From Maricaulis sp. (GTDB lineage: Bacteria; Pseudomonadota; Alphaproteobacteria; Caulobacterales; Maricaulaceae): DNA of 64,000 bases. Made by a program: the position numbers and the translations under genes. This document shows positions 27,922 through 37,090 of the stretch, piece after piece. The notes under the pieces are model-generated. The model was given only the letters and a program-made list of their open reading frames with translations. It was not told the origin of the DNA and did no database searches. The stretch covers positions 1 through 64,000 of the forward strand of contig JAEPND010000007.1 of the NCBI GenBank assembly GCA_017643585.1. The letters run 5' to 3'. Numbering within the stretch: position 1 is the stretch's first letter; each line of letters opens with the position of its first letter.

Positions 27922-28794
27922 ATGACCAACTGGAAACTCGGAATTATCGGTGGCTCCGGCCTGTACAGCCTGGACGGGCTTGAAAACGTCCGGACCCAGA
28001 GCATCGAGACCCCTTGGGGTGTTCCTTCTGCGGATCTGACCCTGGGCACGCTGAATGGTGTTGAACTGGTCTTCCTGCCGCGTCACGGCACCGGCCATGT
28101 CATCCCGCCGTCCAAGGTTCCCTATGACGCCAATATCGCCGCGCTGAAAATGGCGGGCTGTACCGATATCATCGCGATCTCGGCCTGTGGTTCCCTACGC
28201 GAGGAATATGCCCCCGGGCATTTCGTGGTGGTCGACCAATATGTCGACCGCAGCCAGGGCCGGCCGCGCAGCTTTTTCGGTGAAGGCTGTGTCGCGCACG
28301 TGCCGATGGCTGATCCGGTCTGTTCCCGCATGAGCCAGCTGGTTTTCGAGGCCGGCGAGGCGGCCGGGATCGAGATCACCAGGGGCGGGACCTATCTGGT
28401 CATGGAGGGGCCGCAATTCTCGACCCGTGCTGAAAGCGAGCTCTATCGATCGTGGGGACTGGATGTGATCGGCATGACCAACATGCCCGAAGCCAAATTT
28501 GCCCGTGAGGCAGAGCTGCCCTATGCGGCCATCGCCATGGTCACGGATTATGATTGCTGGCGTGAGGGCGAGGAAAGCGTTGATGTCGCGGCTGTCCTTG
28601 AGGTGATGCGCGGTAACACCGAAAAGGCCAAACGCTTGCTGACGGGCCTCACAGAGCAGCTGAGTGCCGTGGAACGCACGCCGAGCCCGGATGGTATCGA
28701 GACCGTGCTTGATGCAGCGATCGTCACGCCTCCGGCCAGCCGGGATCCAGAATTTCTGGCCCGTCTCGAGGCGATCTACCCCCGGCTAGGCTGA
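27922..28794 (+). CDS. mtnP: S-methyl-5'-thioadenosine phosphorylase
   Basis: This 290-aa trimeric PNP/MTAP-type phosphorylase splits 5'-methylthioadenosine to adenine and methylthioribose-1-phosphate. Landmarks are IIGGSGLYSLDGL, LPRHGTGHVIPPSKVPYDAN, AISACGSLREEYAPGHFVV, GGTYLVMEGPQFSTRAESEL and GMTNMPEAKFAREAELPYAA. The start at 27922 has a G-rich site upstream. Its adenine product would be salvaged by apt, encoded about 2 kb downstream on the same strand. Confidence 0.93.
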   Translation: MTNWKLGIIGGSGLYSLDGLENVRTQSIETPWGVPSADLTLGTLNGVELVFLPRHGTGHVIPPSKVPYDANIAALKMAGCTDIIAISACGSLREEYAPGHFVVVDQYVDRSQGRPRSFFGEGCVAHVPMADPVCSRMSQLVFEAGEAAGIEITRGGTYLVMEGPQFSTRAESELYRSWGLDVIGMTNMPEAKFAREAELPYAAIAMVTDYDCWREGEESVDVAAVLEVMRGNTEKAKRLLTGLTEQLSAVERTPSPDGIETVLDAAIVTPPASRDPEFLARLEAIYPRLG

Positions 28795-28846
28795 GTTCAC
28801 CGGATCGTAATTTGCGCCTGAAGCCTGACCCGGCTAGGCTTGATCC

Positions 28847-29596
28847 ATGCGCTATAGTACTCTGCCGTTTATTGTACTTCCAGCCGCCCTGCTGCAGGGC
28901 GTCGCCGTGGCTGATGATCGCGTGAACCTTGCGGCCCTGTCGGAACCGGCCCTGGAGGAGAGCCGTGCGGGTCTCCTTCGCCTGCGTTGCCGAACCGATG
29001 ATCCCGGCGTGGTCTACGTCAGCCGGGCTGTTCTGTTGCAGACAGAGGCCGTCTCGGGGCGCGGTGACATCCTGCTAGCCAGTCGACATGCCGTCGAGAA
29101 GGATGGCGAGCGATTGTCCTGTAGTGTCGCCGGTGAAAATGCCCGTCGCGGCGAAATCGTTCGCCTGTATCTGCCGTCGGAGCAGAACCGGGACGTCAAC
29201 AGTTTCATCGATGATTGGGCGTTGCTTGAGAGCGCCCGACGCTTGTCCCGCGATGACCAGGGACTGCGAGCCGCAATCCTGCCCAATCCGGAAGAACTGA
29301 CGACCGTATCTATGCCAAGCGTCAGGGAAGCGGAGGGGCGTTGTAACGTGATCGATGATCCCATGGTGGAAGGTTACGACGTGCTCATTGCGCATGATTG
29401 TTCGACCTGGCCAGGTTCGTCCGGTGCTCCACTCGTGGTCGACTATGCCGGTGAGCCGTATGTGGTGGGGCTGCATGTCGGGCAGATGATAGAGCTGGGG
29501 TCCGATCGTGGCTGGATCGGGATCGCCCGGTTGATTGATGACGAGATGCGTCTGGCCTTCGAGCACATGCTGGTCGATACCGACCGGGATAATTGA
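28847..29596 (+). CDS. Exported trypsin-like serine protease
   Basis: This 249-aa protein has a signal peptide (about 1-22, ending VAVA). The chymotrypsin-fold triad is visible: His in LLASRHAVEKD, Asp in FIDDWALLES and Ser in TWPGSSGAPLVVDY, followed by YVVGLHVG. The GSSGAP context resembles V8/glutamyl endopeptidase-like proteases. An overall similarity to HtrA is not seen and there is no PDZ domain. The substrate is unknown. Confidence 0.8.
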   Translation: MRYSTLPFIVLPAALLQGVAVADDRVNLAALSEPALEESRAGLLRLRCRTDDPGVVYVSRAVLLQTEAVSGRGDILLASRHAVEKDGERLSCSVAGENARRGEIVRLYLPSEQNRDVNSFIDDWALLESARRLSRDDQGLRAAILPNPEELTTVSMPSVREAEGRCNVIDDPMVEGYDVLIAHDCSTWPGSSGAPLVVDYAGEPYVVGLHVGQMIELGSDRGWIGIARLIDDEMRLAFEHMLVDTDRDN

Positions 29597-29659
29597 CTAT
29601 TTCCCTTGGGATTTCAGAAAAGCTCGTCCATAAAGTCGGACCCATTATCGGAGTAGTCA

Positions 29660-30058
29660 ATGTTCGAGTTCGTTTTCGCTCTGGCGGTGGCTTCTGCCAC
29701 CGAGGACTTGGCTCTCGCGCTGCGCCGTCCGCTCGTTGAATGTTCCCAGCACCTGACGAATGACCGCGCCCGGCATAATTGCCTGCGTGATCTGTTGCGG
29801 GATGCGGAACGCGAGCTGGACTCGGCACTAGACAATGCCCGCCAGGAGGCCGGGGAGGCCGATCTGGACAGTAGCGGCATGTTCCGCGCGGCGGAGATGC
29901 TGGAAACGGCACATCAGCACTGGCAGACCTATCGCGATGCCGAGTGCGCACGCCGGGGAGCCCTGATGTTTGTCAGCGAGGAATCGCGCACCGACATTAC
30001 CCTGGACTGCCAGGTCGCCATGACCCGGGCACGGGCATCCGAGCTGGAGAGCAACTAG
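29660..30058 (+). CDS. Lysozyme-inhibitor LprI-like (DUF1311) protein
   Basis: This 132-aa protein has a short hydrophobic N-terminus (MFEFVFALAVASA) that may be a signal peptide. Four cysteines (VECSQ, HNCLRD, AECARR, LDCQV) and the motif AHQHWQTYRDAECARRG match the DUF1311/LprI family. Some members inhibit lysozyme in the periplasm. Whether this one does is unproven. It is followed by the GST gene with no gap. Confidence 0.72.
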   Translation: MFEFVFALAVASATEDLALALRRPLVECSQHLTNDRARHNCLRDLLRDAERELDSALDNARQEAGEADLDSSGMFRAAEMLETAHQHWQTYRDAECARRGALMFVSEESRTDITLDCQVAMTRARASELESN

Positions 30059-30700
30059 TTGAGCCTGCCTGTCCTTTATATCGGTAATCGCCGTTTCTCG
30101 AGCTGGTCGCTGCGGGCCTGGCTGGTGCTGCAAAAATCCGGCATCCCCTTTGAGACGCGTTTGATCCCGCTCGATACGTGTGACACACGATCCGCAATTT
30201 CCGAGGTGTCGCCCGGCGGTACCGTTCCTGCCCTGCATACCGAAGACGGTGTGATCTGGGACTCGCTGGCCATTTGTGAATGGGCTGCGGAGCGCAATCC
30301 TCTGCTCTGGCCTGACCAGGAGATCCTGCGCTCGCGGGCCCGCTCTGCCGTGTCGTCCATGCATGCCGGGTTCCTTGCCCTGCGCGAGCACTGTCCGATG
30401 GATCTGTGCCGTGAGGGTGTCTACAAGGAGCTTGATGGCGCCACGCGGATGGATATCGCGGTGATGCAGGCGCTGTGGCATGATGTCGGGACCCCGGCGG
30501 GAGATTATCTCTTCGGGGATTGGTCGATTGCCGACGCGTTCTTCACACCGGTCGCCAGCCGGTTCCGCAGTTATGCGGTCGAGCTGCACTCCGAAGCACA
30601 GGGTTATTGCGAGACGCTGTTGTCGGAGAAAGATTATCTGGACTGGCATTCCCAAGCCCAGCTAGAAGATTATCCGAATCCCTACGAAAACCCTCTCTAG
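30059..30700 (+). CDS. Glutathione S-transferase family protein
   Basis: This 213-aa protein has a thioredoxin-like N-terminal domain ([20 protein letters not shown] with the conserved SSW..R pattern, then [20 protein letters not shown]) and a helical C-terminal domain ([20 protein letters not shown]). The only start in frame after the preceding stop is TTG at 30059, directly abutting it. Translation is probably coupled to the upstream gene. The motif type resembles GSTs with a serine or cysteine near residue 15; the substrate is unknown. Confidence 0.9.
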   Translation: MSLPVLYIGNRRFSSWSLRAWLVLQKSGIPFETRLIPLDTCDTRSAISEVSPGGTVPALHTEDGVIWDSLAICEWAAERNPLLWPDQEILRSRARSAVSSMHAGFLALREHCPMDLCREGVYKELDGATRMDIAVMQALWHDVGTPAGDYLFGDWSIADAFFTPVASRFRSYAVELHSEAQGYCETLLSEKDYLDWHSQAQLEDYPNPYENPL

Positions 30701-30708
30701 AGGCTCTC

Positions 30709-31236
30709 ATGGACCTGAAATCGGTTATTCGCACCATTCCCGACTATCCCAAGCCGGGGATCATGTTCCGTGATGTAACGACGCTCATCGGTGATGCACG
30801 GGCCTTCCGGGTCGCCGTTGACCAGATGGTCCAGCCCTGGGCTGGCGCCAAGATCGACATGGTCGCGGGTACCGAGGCGCGCGGCTTTATCCTGGGCGGT
30901 GCCGTGGCGCACCAGCTTTCGGTCGGTTTCACGCCGGTACGCAAGAAGGGCAAACTGCCTTACCGCACCATCGCCGAGGATTACGAGCTGGAATACGGCA
31001 CCGATACGATCGAGATCCATGTTGACGCGATCAAGGAAGGCGACCGCGTGCTGCTGGTCGACGACCTGATCGCGACCGGCGGGACCGCCGAAGCCTCGAT
31101 CAAGCTCCTCCAGCGTGCGGGGGCCACCGTCGTCGGCGCGGCCTTCGTCATCGATCTCCCGGATCTGGGCGGTGCCAAGCGTATCGAAGCCATGGGCGTG
31201 CCGGTATCTTCGCTCGTGGAGTATGAGGGCGAGTAG
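30709..31236 (+). CDS. apt: Adenine phosphoribosyltransferase
   Basis: This 175-aa type I phosphoribosyltransferase makes AMP from adenine and PRPP. Hallmarks are [49 protein letters not shown], and the PRPP loop [15 protein letters not shown]. The start at 30709 is eight bases after the GST stop. It fits with the MTA phosphorylase upstream for adenine salvage. Confidence 0.97.
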   Translation: MDLKSVIRTIPDYPKPGIMFRDVTTLIGDARAFRVAVDQMVQPWAGAKIDMVAGTEARGFILGGAVAHQLSVGFTPVRKKGKLPYRTIAEDYELEYGTDTIEIHVDAIKEGDRVLLVDDLIATGGTAEASIKLLQRAGATVVGAAFVIDLPDLGGAKRIEAMGVPVSSLVEYEGE

Positions 31237-31278
31237 GGGGCGACTCGCCCCTGATCAGCGCGGATTTGGGGATTGCTG

Positions 31279-32094
31279 ATGTTGCTTTTGGCTATTGGCT
31301 TGCTGTTGCAGGAACCGCCAACAGTTACAATCCTCCAGGAATGCCCGTCCGAGGCGCAGGTGTGCGCGCGTGTCTACGCCAATTGGACGCCCGACAATGA
31401 AACGCCACAACCCCAACCTCAGCTGTTGAGCGAACCTGAACCAGATTATGGTCTAGCCGACCAGGTGCGCCGCGTTTACAGGCAAAGTGTTCTCGGGCGT
31501 GTGGATGGCGCTCCTGCCGCTCCGCTGGAATTGCGGTTCGTGACGGGCGAGATGACCCTGGAGTGCAATGATTTCGGCAACAGCGACACCTGGGCCATTG
31601 CGGGGTGGTCTGCCAGCGGTACGCCAGTTTTCCTGACCGATACCGGCGAGGTCGAAATTCTGTCTGCCACAAACTTCGACGCGCGCGGCGATCGCCTTCC
31701 AGTCCTGCTGATTGATGCCAACTCGCTGGAAGTGCTCGGCGAGCGCTACGATCTGATGAGCTATAGTCAGATGTGGGTGTATGATCGAGAAACCGTGGTA
31801 ATGCGCGTGTCTGCCGGGGCGGGGGGCAGCCCGTCTTGTATTTACATGCCCGGCGGGTTTGACGCCCGTTTGCAGCGCGCTGATGACAGTCTATGTGATC
31901 CCAACATCTCGGCGCCGCTGCTTGAACCTGTTGAACCCGAGCTTGCCCGACGGGCGCTCGACCGGATGGGGCAGGACTATCCGGTGGTGACGGCACTGAT
32001 CGAAAGCCTCGGCACGTATGCAGTTGGCCGCGTTCAGAGGCTGGCGCGTGATCCGGACGTGCTGGTTATTGATCCCCGGATCGCCTGTACGTAA
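31279..32094 (+). CDS. Hypothetical exported protein
   Basis: This 271-aa protein begins with a short hydrophobic segment (MLLLAIGLLLQE) that may be a signal. It then has polar, proline-rich sequence (NETPQPQPQLLSEPEPDY) and a strand-rich part with TWAIAGWSASGTPVFLTDTG and MSYSQMWVYDRETVVMRVSA. Cysteines at ILQECPSEAQVCAR, LECND, SPSCIYM and SLCDPN, plus the final IACT, suggest disulfides. No family is recognised. It begins 42 bp after apt and is followed by a hairpin. Confidence 0.65.
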   Translation: MLLLAIGLLLQEPPTVTILQECPSEAQVCARVYANWTPDNETPQPQPQLLSEPEPDYGLADQVRRVYRQSVLGRVDGAPAAPLELRFVTGEMTLECNDFGNSDTWAIAGWSASGTPVFLTDTGEVEILSATNFDARGDRLPVLLIDANSLEVLGERYDLMSYSQMWVYDRETVVMRVSAGAGGSPSCIYMPGGFDARLQRADDSLCDPNISAPLLEPVEPELARRALDRMGQDYPVVTALIESLGTYAVGRVQRLARDPDVLVIDPRIACT

Positions 32095-32096
32095 AA

Positions 32097-32118
32097 GGGG
32101 CCGCGCAGCGGCGGCCCC
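32097..32118 (-). terminator. Hairpin terminator for the minus-strand peptidase gene
   Basis: GGGGCCGC and GCGGCCCC form an 8-bp stem with a 6-base loop. An AAAA run at 32093-32096 becomes TTTT on the minus strand, so it best serves the S10 peptidase transcript. Confidence 0.75.
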
Positions 32119-32130
32119 AAAAACATAGCT

Positions 32131-33606
32131 CTACTCCGCGATCATCTCTCGGACATCCTGGGTGAAGGTCTCCAGCGAGGGTTCGTGGATGTACATCATG
32201 TGGCCGGCTTCATAATAGGTGAAGGTGACCCGGTCCTGGACGAAGCCCGGCTGGTTGAACATCAGCTCGGCGGCGAAGAAGGGTGTCGCCAGGTCGTAAT
32301 AACCCTGGGCGACGAGCACTTCGAGGTCGGAATTCTGACGCATCGCGCGGGAGATCCACGGACCCACATTGATGTAGTTGTTGTTGCCGGAACTGCCGGC
32401 ATTCCAGTTCCAGCCCCGGACGCCGCCAATGGTGGAGTAATAGTCCGAGATATCCACCCCGAGGGTGCGGGTGAAGTAGTCCAGCATGGTGGCCGTGAAA
32501 CTGGCATCAATGCCGTAGAAGCTGGGATCTGTTTCCGGGTTTTCGCCCACGCCATCAACTTCCACGCCGGTGAAACGGCTGTCGAGGCGACCCACGGACA
32601 GCCCCTCATCCCGGCGCAGTTCACGCTGGAAACGGCGCAGGGAAATGCGCAGATTGGCGCGATCGATGAATTGCTCGGACAGGCCGATATAGTCTGACAG
32701 CTCGCTGACGATGCGGGCCCGGCGGGCTTCATCCAGCCACACACCGTGCAACAGGGCTGGCATGTATTCCTCGATGGCGAAGGTGCGGGCATCGGCCAGG
32801 AAGGCTTCGAGGTCACCATTCCAGCGGCTCTGGTCGACCTTGCCATGATACCACGCGGTTGCCGCAAAGCCCGGCATCAGGCCGACATAGCCGACATCAT
32901 TGCCCGGCGAGGTGTCGTCATAGCGAAAGTCCACCACGGTGGAGATCAGCGCCACACCATTGATGGCGACATCGGTATAGCCGCCTTCCAGCTCGTTCAG
33001 CAGCGCTCCAATGCGCAGCGTGCCATAGCTTTCGCCCAGCAGGTATTTGGGAGAATTCCAGCGCTGGTGGTCGGCCAGCCACTGACGGATGAAGGTGGCC
33101 AGGCTTTCCGCGTCCTCGGTGACGCCCCAGTAGTCACTGGTCTCGCCTTCGCCCAGCGTCCGGCTCCAGCCTGTTCCGACCGGGTCGATAAAGACCAGGT
33201 CCGCCACGTCGAGGATGGAATAGGCGTTTTCCACGATGTCATAGGGCGCAGCACCGTCATCAACCGCATTGGGCAGGGCCAGGCGCTGGGGGCCGAAAAC
33301 GCCCATGTGCAGCCACAGGCTGGCCGAGCCCGGCCCGCCATTGAACACGAAGGCGACGGGGCGCGTGCGCGGGTCGGTCAGCCCGTCGGCGATATAGGCG
33401 GTCGAGAAAATCGATGCGACCGGATTGCCCGCATTGTCTTCGAGGAAAGTTTCACCGGCGGTGACGCTGTATCGAATACGCTCGCCGTTGACGGTGACCT
33501 GGCCGCGGCTCTCATAAACGCGCGGTTCCGGTGAATTGCCGTCCTGGGCCAGGCTGGGCGCGGACAGGCAGAGCGCAGCGAGTGCGGCGCAAAGTGAACG
33601 GATCAT
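32131..33606 (-). CDS. Exported serine carboxypeptidase-like peptidase (S10)
   Basis: About 491 aa from MIRSLCAA, with a signal peptide ending APSLAQ. Family S10 landmarks are PVAFVFNGGPGSASLWLHMG, IDPVGTGWSRTL, the nucleophile in YLLGESYGTLR, Asp in GYYDLATPF and His in YEAGHMMYIHEPS. S10 enzymes remove C-terminal residues at acidic pH; bacterial members of this branch are mostly uncharacterised. GGGGAG lies upstream of the chosen ATG, and the frame runs 18 codons further. Confidence 0.9.
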   Translation of the reverse strand: MIRSLCAALAALCLSAPSLAQDGNSPEPRVYESRGQVTVNGERIRYSVTAGETFLEDNAGNPVASIFSTAYIADGLTDPRTRPVAFVFNGGPGSASLWLHMGVFGPQRLALPNAVDDGAAPYDIVENAYSILDVADLVFIDPVGTGWSRTLGEGETSDYWGVTEDAESLATFIRQWLADHQRWNSPKYLLGESYGTLRIGALLNELEGGYTDVAINGVALISTVVDFRYDDTSPGNDVGYVGLMPGFAATAWYHGKVDQSRWNGDLEAFLADARTFAIEEYMPALLHGVWLDEARRARIVSELSDYIGLSEQFIDRANLRISLRRFQRELRRDEGLSVGRLDSRFTGVEVDGVGENPETDPSFYGIDASFTATMLDYFTRTLGVDISDYYSTIGGVRGWNWNAGSSGNNNYINVGPWISRAMRQNSDLEVLVAQGYYDLATPFFAAELMFNQPGFVQDRVTFTYYEAGHMMYIHEPSLETFTQDVREMIAE

Positions 33607-33724
33607 CTTTCTCTCCCCAAGATTTGGGATCCAATCTAGATCGGCTAGGCCGCCGGGCAAAGTGAACTCACTGTGAGACGGCTCTTCGATTGCAGGACAT
33701 GCAAGCGCGCGCTATAGCCCGCCC

Positions 33725-34618
33725 ATGAATTACCGCCACGCTTTTCACGCCGGCAATTTTGCCGACATTCTCAAACATCTTGTCCTGGCCCAGTGTGTTG
33801 AGCATCTCAATGCCAAGCCCAAACCCTACCGCTATATCGACACGCATTCCGGTATCGGTGGCTATGACCTCGCCGGTGACGAAGCCGAGCGCTCGCCGGA
33901 GTGGAAGGACGGTATCGGCCGCCTGATCAATGCCGACCTGCCGGACGAAGTGGAGAGCCTGCTGGCGCCCTATCTGGGCATTGTCCGGGACATGAATGAA
34001 GGCGACACCCTGCGCCACTATCCCGGCTCGCCGGAAATCGCGACGCGGTTGATGCGCGAGGGCGACCGCCTTCATTTGTGTGAACTCCATCCCCAGGACA
34101 GCGAAACGCTGGATGCGCGCTACAAGCGCGACAAGCGGGTGAAGGTCGAGCAGCGCGATGGCTACAAGGCGCTCAAATCGCTGGTACCGCCGCCGGAAAA
34201 ACGCGGTCTTGTGCTGATCGACCCGCCGTTCGAGGACAAGGATGAGCTGGCGCACATGGCCGAGGCCGTCATGGCGGCGCTGGACAAGTGGCCGACAGGC
34301 ACATTCGTGTTCTGGCGTTCGCTGAAAAATCTCTGGGCCGCCGACCGCTTCGACAACGGCCTGGCGGAGTGGCTGATCTCGGAGAAACAGCTGGCACCAG
34401 AAAAAATCCTGCGCGCTGATCTGTGGATCCGAGACCTGGCCAGCGAGGGCAAGCTCGCGGGCGCCGGCGTGGTGGTCATCAATCCGCCCTGGACACTGGA
34501 AGAGAAGCTGGTCCAAGGCCTGCCCTGGATCGCTGACACGCTGGCCGAGGGGGATGGGTATGGCTGGCGCGTCGATGGCGCGTTGACAGACGAGGACCTT
34601 GAAGACCTGGCCGACTGA
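33725..34618 (+). CDS. rlmJ: 23S rRNA (adenine2030-N6)-methyltransferase
   Basis: This 297-aa protein opens with the diagnostic MNYRHAFHAGNFADILKHLV. It also has YIDTHSGIGGYDL and the N6-adenine motif IV as LVLIDPPFEDKDEL. RlmJ methylates A2030 of 23S rRNA using SAM. The C-terminal LWIRDLASEGKLAGAGVVVI and NPPWTLEEKL are family features. Confidence 0.95.
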   Translation: MNYRHAFHAGNFADILKHLVLAQCVEHLNAKPKPYRYIDTHSGIGGYDLAGDEAERSPEWKDGIGRLINADLPDEVESLLAPYLGIVRDMNEGDTLRHYPGSPEIATRLMREGDRLHLCELHPQDSETLDARYKRDKRVKVEQRDGYKALKSLVPPPEKRGLVLIDPPFEDKDELAHMAEAVMAALDKWPTGTFVFWRSLKNLWAADRFDNGLAEWLISEKQLAPEKILRADLWIRDLASEGKLAGAGVVVINPPWTLEEKLVQGLPWIADTLAEGDGYGWRVDGALTDEDLEDLAD

Positions 34619-34663
34619 TCCGAAATGGTCGCCTGAGACTTCTGCTCGAACCGCGAGGACCGC

Positions 34664-35569
34664 ATGCCCCATCGTTTTGAAACTTTCGACGTTTTTACCG
34701 ATACGCCGATGGCGGGTAATCCCCTGGCTGTCGTTTATGAGGCGGATGATCTGGACGATGCGGCGATGCAGGCGATTGCTGCCGAGTTCAATCTGTCTGA
34801 AACCGTGTTCATTACCGAGCCTCGCGGCCGTAACGCTGACTGGGGCGTGCGCATCTTCACGCCCAAGGAAGAACTGCCCTTTGCCGGCCACCCGACCGTG
34901 GGGTCGGCGATCGCCCTGGCCCTGAAGGCCGGTGGTGAGCCGGGCACGCGCAAGCGTTATGTGCTGGAAGAGACGGTCGGCGATATCACGTCCGATGCGC
35001 GCATCAATTCACCTACCCATGGTTCTGCCCGCTTTTTCCTGCCACGCCTGCCCGAACGCGTCGCGGATATCCCGAGCCCGGACCGGTTATCCGAGGCGTT
35101 TGGCATCGAGCCGGATTGTTTCCTGAATACGCCGCTGGATATGGGCGTCTGGTCGGCCGGTGTGCCGATTGGCATTGTTCCGGTGCGTTATGCCGAGGAC
35201 CTGGCGCGGATCCAGCTGAACATGCCCGCGTTTGAAGCCGTGTTTGGCGGAGATACCCCAATCCAGGCCTATCTCGTCGCCAAGGCCAGCTCGATGGAAC
35301 ACACCAATGACTGGCGCGTGCGCATGTTTGCGCCGCACCTGGGAATTCTCGAGGACCCGGCTACCGGCGGAGCGGCAGCGGCCTTCATGGGGCTTCTGGC
35401 CGAGCAGGGCGGGTTCGGCGAAGGCGAGACGGCATTGTCTGTCTACCAGGGCATCGAGATGGGGCGCCCGAGCCTGTTGCGCCTTGTCCTGAAACTGGAA
35501 AACGGCCAGCTCACCGACGCCATGATCGGTGGGGATGCCGTGATGATTTCCCGCGGTGAGTTGCTCTAG
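34664..35569 (+). CDS. PhzF-family isomerase-like protein
   Basis: This 301-aa protein has the PhzF/DapF-like double barrel: FETFDVFTDTPMAGNPLAVV, NLSETVFITEP, RIFTPKEELPFAGHPTVGSA and RMFAPHLGILEDPATGGAAA. The conserved glutamate that acts as general acid/base in PhzF is present in LSETVFI. The housekeeping substrate of these stand-alone proteins is not known; a phenazine pathway is not implied. GAGGA precedes the ATG. It is convergent with an M50-like gene, with a 4-bp overlap. Confidence 0.92.
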   Translation: MPHRFETFDVFTDTPMAGNPLAVVYEADDLDDAAMQAIAAEFNLSETVFITEPRGRNADWGVRIFTPKEELPFAGHPTVGSAIALALKAGGEPGTRKRYVLEETVGDITSDARINSPTHGSARFFLPRLPERVADIPSPDRLSEAFGIEPDCFLNTPLDMGVWSAGVPIGIVPVRYAEDLARIQLNMPAFEAVFGGDTPIQAYLVAKASSMEHTNDWRVRMFAPHLGILEDPATGGAAAAFMGLLAEQGGFGEGETALSVYQGIEMGRPSLLRLVLKLENGQLTDAMIGGDAVMISRGELL

Positions 35570-36138
35570 AGCAGGCGGATCTCTGCAGCGCGCAAGGCCC
35601 CGTCAGAGAAGACGATGGCGGTGATCACGGCATTGATCAGCACATAGGCGCCCAGGTTGTGCGCAAAGCCCGGACGCAGTCGCCGGGCCGCATCCCAGAG
35701 CAGGATGAACAGGAAACCCACCACGCCCAGGGTGATCGGGTAGATGCCGATGCCCAGTGCAAGACCCGCCGCGGCCTCATCATTGGGATGCTCGCCGAGC
35801 AGTGAGATGCCGCCGGCAAGGCCGCGCAACAGGAATTGGATGTACAAGATGCCGTACGCCACGACCGAGCGGAACATGATTGCGTAGAAATAGGCGAAAA
35901 TCCCGATGGCGACTGTCACGGCAGGGCCGGCCAGTGCGACGAGGATACCAATCTCCTCACTGGGATAGGCGCGGGCAACAGGGCCGGCCTTGTTGAGGGT
36001 CATCCACATGTCGACACCCAGCATCTCGCCCGCGGCCCAATGTCCCAGCTCATGCAGGAGATAGGTCACGGGCACCATCAACAGGGTCCACAGGTAAAAA
36101 TCGGCGCCGATACGCACACGTGTATTGGCAGACATCAA
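35566..36138 (-). CDS. M50-like membrane metalloprotease homologue
   Basis: This 190-aa multi-pass protein has an HExxH motif in a membrane helix (TYLLHELGHWAAGEMLGV) followed by VALAGPAVTVAIGIF. This resembles the first half of site-2-protease-like M50 peptidases. The second metal-ligand motif (NxxPxxxxDG) is not evident; HPNDEAAAG is the nearest polar segment. It may be a divergent protease or a non-catalytic relative. The function is unknown. Confidence 0.7.
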   Translation of the reverse strand: MMSANTRVRIGADFYLWTLLMVPVTYLLHELGHWAAGEMLGVDMWMTLNKAGPVARAYPSEEIGILVALAGPAVTVAIGIFAYFYAIMFRSVVAYGILYIQFLLRGLAGGISLLGEHPNDEAAAGLALGIGIYPITLGVVGFLFILLWDAARRLRPGFAHNLGAYVLINAVITAIVFSDGALRAAEIRLL

Positions 36139-36180
36139 GCTCTGTCCCTCGCAATCAAACGCCCCCCAGCGTTCATCGCG

Positions 36181-37068
36181 TCAGTCGGCAGAATAAGCGT
36201 CATCCGCCTCAGCCCACCAAGGATACCAGTCCGGAAGGTCCTGAGAAACCTTGAGCGGGAAGTTTGGTTGACGTTTCTCCAAGAAGGACATCACGCCTTC
36301 CTCGGCATCCTTGCCCATTCCGGCCTTGAGAATGCCCCGGGTCTCGATGCGGTGGGCGATCATCGGGTGATCCGCGCCCTGCATGCGCCAGGCCATCTGG
36401 CGCATCAGGGCGAGCGAGACCGGTGCGCAGTTATCGGCCAGCATGCGGGCGCGCTCGCGCGCCTCCGCCATCAGGTCCTCATCTGGGACCACCCGAGAGA
36501 CCAGGCCGTTTTCAAAGGCTTCCGCCGCGCTGAATGTGCGCCCGGTCAGCCCCCAATCCATCGCCGTGGAAATACCGACCACACGTGGCAGGAACCAGCT
36601 GGCGCAGCCATCCCAGACAATACCGCGCTTGGCGAAGGGGAAGGCGAATTTCGCACTCATCCCGGCCAGGCGGATATCCATGGGCAGGATCATGGTCGCA
36701 CCGATGCCGACGGACGCGCCATTGACCGCTGCGATGATCGGCTTTTTCGAATTCCAGATGCGAAGGTTGAGCACGCCGCCGCGGTCACGCCATTTCTCGT
36801 CGGTCGCATCGAACGTGCCGTCGTGCTGCGTCTGCGCCACCATGTCGAAGGTTTCGGCTCCGGTGGACAGGTCGGCACCCGCGCAGAAGGCCTTGCCGTC
36901 GCCGGTGATGATGATGGCGCGGACATCATCGTCTGCGTCCAGCTGGTCAAATATTCCGATCAGCTCGTCACCCATCTCGTAGGTAAAGGCGTTGAGCCGG
37001 TGTGGCCGGTTCAGCGTGATGGTGGCAATCTGCTCGTCAATCTCGAGGCGGACGGTATCAAAGCTCAT
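36181..37068 (-). CDS. Enoyl-CoA hydratase/isomerase (crotonase) family protein
   Basis: This is 295 aa from MSFDTVRLEID, with GGGGAG upstream. Crotonase landmarks are ITLNRPHRLNAFTYEM, the oxyanion loop IITGDGKAFCAGADLS, and KKPIIAAVNGASVGIGATMI. In the middle, FPFAKRGIVWDGCASWFLPR has Asp where the catalytic glutamate of hydratases often lies. The precise reaction cannot be told from sequence. It adjoins an MFS gene on the same strand. Confidence 0.9.
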   Translation of the reverse strand: MSFDTVRLEIDEQIATITLNRPHRLNAFTYEMGDELIGIFDQLDADDDVRAIIITGDGKAFCAGADLSTGAETFDMVAQTQHDGTFDATDEKWRDRGGVLNLRIWNSKKPIIAAVNGASVGIGATMILPMDIRLAGMSAKFAFPFAKRGIVWDGCASWFLPRVVGISTAMDWGLTGRTFSAAEAFENGLVSRVVPDEDLMAEARERARMLADNCAPVSLALMRQMAWRMQGADHPMIAHRIETRGILKAGMGKDAEEGVMSFLEKRQPNFPLKVSQDLPDWYPWWAEADDAYSAD

Positions 37069-37090
37069 GAATCTCCCCTTTGGGAGGAGC

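Noticed and set aside
34664-35569. PhzF homologue as a sign of a phenazine cluster
   Set aside because: No other phenazine genes are nearby; stand-alone PhzF-like proteins are common housekeeping genes.
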